Positions 51,941 to 60,594 of a DNA stretch of 64,000 bases are shown piece after piece (within the stretch, counting starts at the first letter, position 1; every line of letters begins with the position of its first letter). This DNA comes from Hyphomicrobium sp. (GTDB lineage Bacteria > Pseudomonadota > Alphaproteobacteria > Rhizobiales > Hyphomicrobiaceae): contig NZ_JAIETU010000002.1 of the NCBI RefSeq assembly GCF_019744875.1, forward strand, positions 124,001 through 188,000, read 5' to 3'. The notes under the pieces are model-generated. The model had not been told where the DNA came from, made no database searches, and saw nothing but the letters and a program-made list of their open reading frames with translations. A program made the translations under genes and the position numbers.

Positions 51941-54385
51941 ATGCGTGTTGCGCGCAAATTGCTGCCGACATGCACTGAGTCCTGCCCAGCGGGTTCCTGC
52001 CAAACGGTGGCGGAACGCGGGCGGTTTCGCGTGCTTGCAGCCCTGCTCGCGCTCGCGATTGTCTCAGTTGCCGCTCCTGCGCACGCCCAGAGCGTTCGCG
52101 ACCGCGAAACGTTTACGGCGTCCGACGGATCCGCGTTCCCGAAGCCTCAAGGCGGAATGTTCGGCAAGCCGCAACAGCTCGACAAGTCGCTGCCGCTCTA
52201 CCTGCAGGGCGATGAGCTGGTCTACGACACCAAGGGCAACCGCGTGATCGCGCGCGGAAACGTCGAAATCTACTACAACAAGAACGTGTTGACGGCCGAC
52301 GAGGTCATCTATGACCAGGGCGCGAACACGCTTACGGCCTCGGGCAACGTCGAGCTCAAGGAAGCCAACGGCAACGTCATCCGCGCCGATCGCTACACGC
52401 TGACGGACGACTTCCGCGATGGCTTCGTGCAGTCGCTGTCGGTCGTAACGCGCGATGACTCGCGTATCACTGCTGAGCGCGGCGAGCGGCGCGAAGGCAA
52501 CGTGACCGAATTCTCCGAGGCGACCTTCACGGCGTGCAAAAGCGACGGCAACGTTCCGCCGCTGTGGTGCATCGGCGCCAAGCGCATCATCCACGATCAG
52601 TCGGCAGCGACGATTTCGTATCAGGACGCCGAGTTCAAGTTGTATGGCGTGACGATCGGCTACCTGCCCTACTTCGAGCACGCCGACCCGTCGGTGAAGC
52701 GCAAGAGCGGCTTCCTGGCGCCGACCTACGGCAACTCGGACGATCTCGGCATCTTCGTCGAGCTGCCCTACTACTACGCGCTGTCGCCGACTTACGATTT
52801 CACGTTCCGCCCCCGCTACATGTCCGAGCAGGGCGTGCTGTGGCAGGGCGACTGGCGCCAGAAGCTCGCCAATGGCGAGTACTACGTCAATCTCGCGGGC
52901 ATCGACCAGGACTATACCGACCTTCCGCTCAGCGCGGGCGTGACGGAAGACCAGCGCCGCAGCCTCGACGGCTGGCGCGGCAGCGTCGAGACGCGCGGCC
53001 GCTTCTCGCTCTCGAGCTGGTGGAGCTACGGCTGGGATGTCACGGTCGAGAGCGACGACTCCTTCCGCCGCTTCTACAAGCTCGACAGCGTGCTGCTGAC
53101 GGACCGCGTCAATGATCTCTGGCTCGTCGGTCTCGGCGACCGGAGCTACTTCAGCGCCAAGGCCTATCAGTTCGGCGGCCTGCTCGTGAACGATACGGAC
53201 GAGTCTGAATCGCTCGTGCATCCGGTGATCGATCACAACTACGTCTTCAAGGATCCGGTGGTCGGCGGCGAGCTGACGTGGCGGTCGAACGCGCTCAGCC
53301 TGTCGCGCTCGGACGTGAACAACGGTAACGGCCTCATCAGCCAGGACATGAACCGCGTGATCACCGAAGTGAAGTGGCGCCGCCGCTTCACCGACGCCAT
53401 CGGCATCACCTACACGCCCTTCGGCGAGTTGCGCGGCGACATCTACCAGATCGACTACGAGGATCCTTCGAACCCACTGACGGCGGGCCTCGACGACACC
53501 TTTGTGCGCGGCCTCGCGACGGGTGGTGCAACCGTGTCCTATCCGTGGGTCGCCAATACGGGCTCGAGCTCGCATGTCATCGAGCCGATCGGACAGATCG
53601 TTGCGCACAATGCCAGCGTGCGCCAGGACGACCTGCCGGACGAAGATGCGAAAAGCTTGATCTTCGACGACACCAACCTGTTCGAGACCAGCAAGTTCTC
53701 CGGCTACGACCGCCTCGAAACGGGCGTGCGCGCGAACGTCGGCGTGCAGTACACCTTCCAGGGACCGGTGGGGTATGCCCGCGTGCTGGCAGGCCAGAGC
53801 ATCCATCTCAGCGGCGAAAACGCCTACAACGAGAATTCCGACCAGTTCAACGCGCGCAGCGGCCTGGAGACGGACAAGTCTGACTATGTGCTCGGCATCT
53901 ACCTCGCGCCCACGGACGTGTTCCGCGTCATCGCGCAGTCGCGCTTCGATGAAGACGACATGACGCTGCGTCGCGAAGATCTGACCGCAAGCTTCAACTA
54001 CGGTCCGCTGATCGCGTCTGCGACGTATACCTACGGCGACGTGTTCGACACGCTGACGCAAACGTACGACGAGCAGGAAGACATTCTCGGCTTCATGGCG
54101 CTGCGCCTGACCGATCGTTGGACGCTGTCCGGATCGATGCGCTACGACCTCGACGAAGCCAAGGTGCTGACGGACTCCATCCGGCTCGCCTACCTCGACG
54201 AATGCTTCATGCTGAGCGCCACCTACAGCGAGACATACATCAACGACCCCGCCCGCTTCATCGAGCCGGATCGCACGGTCATGCTGCGCTTCGAAATGAA
54301 GAACCTGGGCGGCTTCAACTATCAGACCAACGTCGTCGACTTCATGGGCGGCGAGGATGCGTCGGCTCTCGCGGGAACGCGCTAA
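51941..54385 (+). CDS. lptD: LPS-assembly protein LptD
   Basis: LptD is the outer-membrane barrel that, with LptE, delivers LPS to the surface. It has 814 residues from ATG 51941. The signal peptide is VLAALLALAIVSVAAPAHAQ. An OstA/LptA-like jellyroll follows (QGDELVYDTKGNRVIARGNV, NVLTADEVIYDQGANTLTAS), then the barrel with many alternating aromatic strands, e.g. KRKSGFLAPTYGNSDDLGIF and RYMSEQGVLWQGDWRQ. Three cysteines occur in the mature domain: TACKSDG, LWCIGAK and a late DECFMLS. These may form the disulphides typical of LptD. No lptE gene is recognised nearby. Confidence 0.95.
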   Translation: MRVARKLLPTCTESCPAGSCQTVAERGRFRVLAALLALAIVSVAAPAHAQSVRDRETFTASDGSAFPKPQGGMFGKPQQLDKSLPLYLQGDELVYDTKGNRVIARGNVEIYYNKNVLTADEVIYDQGANTLTASGNVELKEANGNVIRADRYTLTDDFRDGFVQSLSVVTRDDSRITAERGERREGNVTEFSEATFTACKSDGNVPPLWCIGAKRIIHDQSAATISYQDAEFKLYGVTIGYLPYFEHADPSVKRKSGFLAPTYGNSDDLGIFVELPYYYALSPTYDFTFRPRYMSEQGVLWQGDWRQKLANGEYYVNLAGIDQDYTDLPLSAGVTEDQRRSLDGWRGSVETRGRFSLSSWWSYGWDVTVESDDSFRRFYKLDSVLLTDRVNDLWLVGLGDRSYFSAKAYQFGGLLVNDTDESESLVHPVIDHNYVFKDPVVGGELTWRSNALSLSRSDVNNGNGLISQDMNRVITEVKWRRRFTDAIGITYTPFGELRGDIYQIDYEDPSNPLTAGLDDTFVRGLATGGATVSYPWVANTGSSSHVIEPIGQIVAHNASVRQDDLPDEDAKSLIFDDTNLFETSKFSGYDRLETGVRANVGVQYTFQGPVGYARVLAGQSIHLSGENAYNENSDQFNARSGLETDKSDYVLGIYLAPTDVFRVIAQSRFDEDDMTLRREDLTASFNYGPLIASATYTYGDVFDTLTQTYDEQEDILGFMALRLTDRWTLSGSMRYDLDEAKVLTDSIRLAYLDECFMLSATYSETYINDPARFIEPDRTVMLRFEMKNLGGFNYQTNVVDFMGGEDASALAGTR

Positions 54386-54704
54386 GCCCCGCGGAAGGGT
54401 GCCCGGGAGGCGCGCGTCCGGCCTAATCGCCTGATTCGGCAGGGCCTATTTACGATGCCGCAGGGTCCGCCATTGCTCTGCCACGGTTGATGTGGATAAC
54501 AGCGACGCGGTTTGCGTATGCTGCGGCAAGCGGTATTCTCCGTGAGGTGATTTGGTGCGTGGGCGTTGTCGCCCCATCCGGTTTCCGTCCGCCGCCGTAA
54601 GCCGCATCGGGCAATGCGTTCCAGCCCGATCGCTGAACCGTTCGGTGATGGACTGATCCTTAGAGACGCTGATCGTAGAGACACTGATCCTAGAGACTGG
54701 GCCC
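54386..54704. other. lptD-surA spacer
   Basis: The 319 bases have no supported gene. They end in a tandem repeat just upstream of surA, and probably contain a separate promoter for surA-pdxA-rsmA. Confidence 0.5.
54653..54698. repeat. Three tandem 15-16-base repeats in the surA leader
   Basis: CTGATCCTTAGAGACG (54653-54668), CTGATCGTAGAGACA (54669-54683) and CTGATCCTAGAGACT (54684-54698) directly precede the surA start by six bases. The repeats place (C)TAGAGAC, not a purine-rich Shine-Dalgarno, next to the ATG. Confidence 0.85.
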
Positions 54705-55946
54705 ATGCCTTTGCACTTCCATGATCTGATGCGGACGTCGGCAGCGATCGCGCTGTGCGCCGCCTTTGCGGTCGTGACCCCGTGCGCCGCGAAGGACCCG
54801 AAGAACCAGCAGGCGGCGGCTACGCCGCCGGGTGAGACCGGCACGGGCAACATCGAGCTGGTCAATCCTGCCGAGGGCGGCAAGATCACCAAGCGCAAGG
54901 GCGCCCAGGGCATCGCCATTCTCGTCAACGACGAGCCGATCACGGCCTACGAGATCGAGCAGCGCGCCTCGTTCATCGCGCTCCAGAGCGGCGGAGGTGG
55001 CGCGGATTTCAAGGCCAAGGCCGAGGCGCGCTGGAAGTCGATCGTGCAGGATCCGAAGACCAACGAGCGCTTCAAACAGTTGCTGCAGAAGAACAACGTG
55101 CAGACGCAGGAAGAGGCGCGCGCGCTGCAGACGAAGTACATCAAGGAGCTGCAGGGCAACATGGTCGCCCAGCTCAAGAAGGAAGCTCGCGCCGGCGCTG
55201 TGTCGGGCTCCAAGGCCAAGGCCCAGCAGGAGCTGATCGAGGAAAAGATCAAGCTTCAGGAAGCGCGCAAGCAGAACGCGCTGACCGACGATGCCGACGT
55301 CGACAAGATCATCTCGGGTATCGCCGAGCGCAACAAGATGAACCTCGAACAGTTCGGCAAGCACATGCAGGGCATGGGCGTCGATATCAACACGATGAAG
55401 GCGCGCTTCCGGGCCGAGATGTCCTGGCGCGAGGTGGTGCGCAAGCGGTTCGGCCATCTCGTTGCGATCACAGAGCGCGACGTCGACGATTTCGTGGCGA
55501 CCACGGCCATGTCCGACGCCGAGACAGAGTTGCAGGTCCAGCGCATCACCTTGCCGCTGCCGTCGTCAGTCGATCAGGCGGTCATCGCGCAGCGGATCGC
55601 CGAGGCGGACACGCTGGCGCAGCGCTTCCAGGGCTGCGGATCAATGGGTGAGCTCGCGACGACGGCGGGCGGGCGCCACGAAGACCTGGGGCTGCGCAAG
55701 CCGAACACCATTCCCGAGCCCACCCGGAGCCTGCTTTTGAACGCCTCCGAGGGCAGTCTGCTGCCGGCCAGCGTGAGCGCGGGCGGCATCGAGCTGTGGG
55801 CGCTGTGCGGACGTAAATCCGAAGGCGGGCAGGACGTGTCGCGGCGCGAGGCGGCGACGAACGAGCTGCGCCAGAAGGAATTCGACGTGCTGGCCCAGAA
55901 GCATCTCAAGGACCTGCGGCAGGACGCGGCCATCGAGATCCGCTGA
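54705..55946 (+). CDS. surA: SurA-type periplasmic chaperone
   Basis: SurA escorts outer-membrane proteins, including LptD, across the periplasm. The protein has 413 residues. The signal peptide is MRTSAAIALCAAFAVVTPCA. The SurA N-terminal domain begins ILVNDEPITAYEIEQRASFI and ends NLEQFGKHMQGMGVDINTMK, with an extended Lys/Gln-rich helical insert between about residues 95 and 190. The C-terminal parvulin-like part is present but lacks a clear peptidyl-prolyl isomerase signature. The stop overlaps the pdxA start (TGATG). In this lineage lptD-surA-pdxA-rsmA is a normal order. Confidence 0.88.
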   Translation: MPLHFHDLMRTSAAIALCAAFAVVTPCAAKDPKNQQAAATPPGETGTGNIELVNPAEGGKITKRKGAQGIAILVNDEPITAYEIEQRASFIALQSGGGGADFKAKAEARWKSIVQDPKTNERFKQLLQKNNVQTQEEARALQTKYIKELQGNMVAQLKKEARAGAVSGSKAKAQQELIEEKIKLQEARKQNALTDDADVDKIISGIAERNKMNLEQFGKHMQGMGVDINTMKARFRAEMSWREVVRKRFGHLVAITERDVDDFVATTAMSDAETELQVQRITLPLPSSVDQAVIAQRIAEADTLAQRFQGCGSMGELATTAGGRHEDLGLRKPNTIPEPTRSLLLNASEGSLLPASVSAGGIELWALCGRKSEGGQDVSRREAATNELRQKEFDVLAQKHLKDLRQDAAIEIR

Positions 55947-57043
55947 TGATCCGCTCCACTTCGGGTCCGGCCGTCCCGGCTGAGGCTCGGCCGGGTTCGT
56001 CGTCACACACACACCTCGCTCTCACACCTCTCGCTCTTACGATGGGCGACCCGGCGGGCATCGGCCTCGACATTTCTCTGGCCGCCTGGCTTGCGCGCGA
56101 TGCGCACGCTCTCGCTCCATTTGCGTTCTTCGGCGATCCCGAGGCGCTTGGGGCGCGCGCGGCGGCGCTCGGTCTCGACGTGCCGGTCGCCGTGGTCGGC
56201 GATCCGCGCGAGGCGCAGGAGGCTTTTGCAACGCGCTTTCCGGTCTGCGCGATTGCGTGCGCCGCGCCGGTTGCGGCGGGTACGCCCGACGCGCGCAATG
56301 CGCGTGCCGTCGTGGATGCCATCGACAGCGCGGTGCTGGCCGTACGCGATGGGCGCGCGCGTGCCGTCGTCACCAACCCCATTTCCAAAGCCGTGCTGAT
56401 GACGGACGGCTTCTCGCATCCCGGCCATACCGAATATCTCGGCGCGCTGGCGGCCGCGCATTTTGGGATGGCGGCGCCCAATCCCGTGATGTTGCTTGCC
56501 TCCGAAGAACTCCGCGTGGTGCCGCTCACGGTGCATATTCCGCTCGCGCGCGTGGCGGGCGCGATCTCGACAGAGGCCATCATCGCCACGGCGAAGATCC
56601 TGCATGCGTCGCTGCAGTCCGATTTCGGATTTGTGCGGCCGCGGATTGCCGTCACGGGGCTCAACCCGCATGCGGGCGAGGACGGCCGGCTCGGCTCGGA
56701 AGACCAGGCCCTCATCGCGCCCGCCATCGCGGCGCTCGTTCGCGACGGCCTCGACGTTACCGGCCCCTACCCGGCCGACACGCTCTTCCATGCCGCGGCG
56801 CGCGCAACCTATGACGCGGTGCTGGCGATGTATCACGATCAGGCGCTGATCCCGATCAAGACGCTGGCGTTCGATCGCGGTGTGAACGTCACCATCGGCT
56901 TGCCGTTCGTGCGCTCGTCGCCCGATCACGGCACGGCGTTTTCGCTCGCAGGTACGGGCGGGGCACAGGCGACGAGCTTGATCGAAGCGCTCAAGATGGC
57001 GGATGCGATTGCACGCAAGCGCTTTGGCGCGGGGGCTTCATGA
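55946..57043 (+). CDS. pdxA: 4-hydroxythreonine-4-phosphate dehydrogenase
   Basis: PdxA oxidises 4-phosphohydroxy-L-threonine in the DXP-dependent pyridoxal phosphate pathway. It has 365 residues. Signatures: [40 protein letters not shown] followed by HTEYLG, the metal His residues in [13 protein letters not shown] and [15 protein letters not shown], and [20 protein letters not shown] is the cofactor of the dat product encoded in this window. The start overlaps the surA stop by one base and its stop overlaps the rsmA start (ATGA). Confidence 0.95.
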   Translation: MIRSTSGPAVPAEARPGSSSHTHLALTPLALTMGDPAGIGLDISLAAWLARDAHALAPFAFFGDPEALGARAAALGLDVPVAVVGDPREAQEAFATRFPVCAIACAAPVAAGTPDARNARAVVDAIDSAVLAVRDGRARAVVTNPISKAVLMTDGFSHPGHTEYLGALAAAHFGMAAPNPVMLLASEELRVVPLTVHIPLARVAGAISTEAIIATAKILHASLQSDFGFVRPRIAVTGLNPHAGEDGRLGSEDQALIAPAIAALVRDGLDVTGPYPADTLFHAAARATYDAVLAMYHDQALIPIKTLAFDRGVNVTIGLPFVRSSPDHGTAFSLAGTGGAQATSLIEALKMADAIARKRFGAGAS

Positions 57044-57975
57044 TTGGCGCCGACGGCAGCTCCGGCGACGACGCCGACACCACTGGGCCGGAACAGATCA
57101 GCCCGACACAGCGCGGCGGGGCGAGCCCGGACGGGCTCGATCCTCTGCGCGAGGTGATCCGGCGGTACGATCTCGCGGCGAAGAAAAGCCTCGGGCAGAA
57201 TTTCATTCTTGATCTCAACCTCACGCGGCGGATCGCACGGGCGGGCGGATCGCTCGACGGGCGCACGGTGGTCGAGGTGGGGCCGGGCCCCGGCGGGCTT
57301 ACGCGTGGGCTGCTGCTCGAGGGCGCGGGGCGGGTCATCGCGGTCGAGCGGGATTCGCGCTGCCTGCCCGCTCTTGCTGAAATCAGCGCGCGCTATCCCG
57401 GACGCTTGACGGTTCACGAGGGCGACGCGATCGAAGCCGATTGGCCGGCTCTTCTCGGTGGCGGCAAGGCCATCATTGCGGCCAACCTGCCCTACGGCGC
57501 GGCGACGGTGCTCCTGATCGGCTGGCTTGAAGCGGAACCCTGGCCGCCCTGGTGGGACCGCATGGTGCTGATGTTCCAGAAAGAGGTTGCGGAGCGCATC
57601 GTGGCGGAGCCGGGCAGCAAGGCTTATGGCCGGCTATCGGTGATTTCGCAGTGGCGTGCGGAAGCCCACATCGCACTGACCTTGAAACCGGAAGCCTTCA
57701 CGCCGCCGCCGAAGGTGGATTCGGCCGTCGTGGTGTTTACGCCGCGCAGCGCGCCGCAGCCGGCGTGTACGGTGGCGGCGCTCGGTCGTGTCACGGCTTC
57801 GGCGTTCGGACAGCGGCGCAAGATGCTGCGGGCATCTCTGAAGACGCTCGTTCCCAATCCGGAGGAACTTCTGGACGCCGCCGGCATCTCGCCGACGGAG
57901 CGGGCCGAGCAGATTCCCGTCCGCGACTTCGCCAAGCTCGCGCTCGTCTACGAGCGCTCCATCGCGGGGCGCTAA
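57040..57975 (+). CDS. rsmA: 16S rRNA (adenine1518/1519-N6)-dimethyltransferase
   Basis: RsmA (KsgA) dimethylates the two adenosines in helix 45 of 16S rRNA. The 311-residue protein has a long acidic N terminus (about 35 residues). Then follow [20 protein letters not shown], the SAM motif [28 protein letters not shown], the catalytic [15 protein letters not shown] (NLPY) and [20 protein letters not shown], ending with [13 protein letters not shown]. The start overlaps pdxA by four bases. A dispersed repeat follows. Confidence 0.96.
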   Translation: MIGADGSSGDDADTTGPEQISPTQRGGASPDGLDPLREVIRRYDLAAKKSLGQNFILDLNLTRRIARAGGSLDGRTVVEVGPGPGGLTRGLLLEGAGRVIAVERDSRCLPALAEISARYPGRLTVHEGDAIEADWPALLGGGKAIIAANLPYGAATVLLIGWLEAEPWPPWWDRMVLMFQKEVAERIVAEPGSKAYGRLSVISQWRAEAHIALTLKPEAFTPPPKVDSAVVVFTPRSAPQPACTVAALGRVTASAFGQRRKMLRASLKTLVPNPEELLDAAGISPTERAEQIPVRDFAKLALVYERSIAGR

Positions 57976-58003
57976 GCGCGGGCATTGTGCGGTGGCCGCC
58001 TCC

Positions 58004-58126
58004 TGTCATCCTCGGCTTTATGCCGAGGATCCAGTGCTCGGCTGGTGCGACGGGACGGGTGGAGCGACATCGGTGCCGCTTTCCCATCTGGAACCATGGG
58101 TCCCAGGCACAAGGCCTGGAATGACA
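58004..58126. repeat. Dispersed palindromic repeat, copy 2
   Basis: It starts TGTCATCCTCGGCTTTATGC and ends GGCCTGGAATGACA. Each end forms a hairpin (CCTCGGCTTTATGCCGAGG; CCAGGCACAAGGCCTGG). It has the same end sequences and length class as the element at 45032-45162, with a diverged middle. It sits between the convergent rsmA and ferredoxin-reductase genes. Confidence 0.8.
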
Positions 58127-58169
58127 CGCGTGTGAGCGTGGCTCGCTGATAGCGCCCTTTCCTGGCGGC

Positions 58170-59580
<1,411 letters not shown>

Positions 59581-59812
59581 CGTCGGCTTGCTCCAGCGTG
59601 CGGCATCGCCCTCACCCGTCCGGGTGCGGTGGCGGCAGGATTAATGGCCTCAGGACTTGAATTCAAGGGTGCTCGCGCCGCGCGTCGCGAGTTTGGAGCC
59701 TTGAGAAAATGGCTCAGGGCTCCGCATGTTAGGGTGCGGACCTGGGACGCAGACCGGTCAGGTGCGGGGCGGGCGTGGCAGGGCCGGACGTTGCAGGGCC
59801 GGTGGCCGGGGC

Positions 59813-60241
59813 TCAGGCGTGGATGGGGTCTTGCGGGCCGAGGGCTTCCTCAACGTAGGCCTCGATGGCCTCGCAGGCGTCCTCGAGGGCAGCAAGGATG
59901 CGGACCCTCTCCTCCTCAACCATCACGCCGGCGGTGTGCTCGGCATCGACGGCGATACGGGCGACATGGCGGGCGCCGACCGATTTCGCCGAACCCTTGA
60001 TCGTGTGTGCGGCAATCTGCCATTCCCGGTCGGTAGCGGCGAAGCGGAGCTGCTCAATGCTCAGCGGAAGCTGGGCCAGGAAAAGACCGAGGATTTCCCG
60101 CTCGAGCGTGAGGCTGCCGAGGGTGTAGCGGGCCAGGTGCGCGCGGTCGATCGGCGGCAGCGCATCCATCAGGACGGCCTGGGTATCAAGCGCGTAGCCG
60201 CTCAGGGAAGATTGAAAAGCCCGATTTCGTTCGGAGCTCAT
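59813..60241 (-). CDS. Hpt (histidine phosphotransfer) domain protein
   Basis: The 142-residue protein is a single Hpt four-helix bundle. DRAHLARYTLGSLTLEREIL is followed by the phospho-His motif IAAHTIKGSAKSVGARHVAR (H-x-x-K-G-S-A). Hpt proteins relay phosphoryl groups between receiver domains of hybrid kinases and response regulators. No kinase or regulator gene is adjacent. It is divergent from the long coiled-coil protein gene, which suggests a cell-pole or cell-cycle link, but this is an inference only. Confidence 0.9.
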   Translation of the reverse strand: MSSERNRAFQSSLSGYALDTQAVLMDALPPIDRAHLARYTLGSLTLEREILGLFLAQLPLSIEQLRFAATDREWQIAAHTIKGSAKSVGARHVARIAVDAEHTAGVMVEEERVRILAALEDACEAIEAYVEEALGPQDPIHA

Positions 60242-60594
60242 GGTCGAGATCCTGGGTTCTGGTCGTCGAGTTGTGTTTACCGCCCAAAGGCCGCGCCTTA
60301 GGGCGCATGCCTGTACTAATTTGTGAGCCTATCCCACTAAATATTTGTAAATGCAGTATCTCTAATTGGGCGCCGCAATGCAAGACCCAATTAACCATGC
60401 CGCACCCCCGGGTCCGGGGCGCCAACTTCATTTGGCCCTAAAAACGGCCTATCCGAGCGTCATCCGGCACGTGGGCCGGCTGTAAAAAAGAGCGTTGACG
60501 GGACGGCTTGCGGGCGAAAACCCGTTTGAGCAGAACCCTCCGACTGCGATAACATGGTGCGGGGCACCGGCGTGCGGCCGGTTCGGACGGGTGG
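60242..60594. promoter_or_regulatory. Divergent hpt / coiled-coil gene promoter region
   Basis: The 353-base spacer has no supported gene and contains an AT-rich core. TAATTGGG (60363-60370) and CCCAATTA (60386-60393) form a perfect 8-bp inverted repeat with a 15-base spacer. TTAACCAT at 60391-60398 overlaps the right arm and resembles a CtrA half-site; no second TTAA is seven bases away. These are the best candidates for regulatory sites of the two divergent genes. Confidence 0.4.

Noticed and set aside
52064-54061. A 665-codon minus-strand open frame opposite lptD
   Set aside because: It is a shadow of the lptD codons. It has no ribosome site, no motif and a composition typical of antisense frames.
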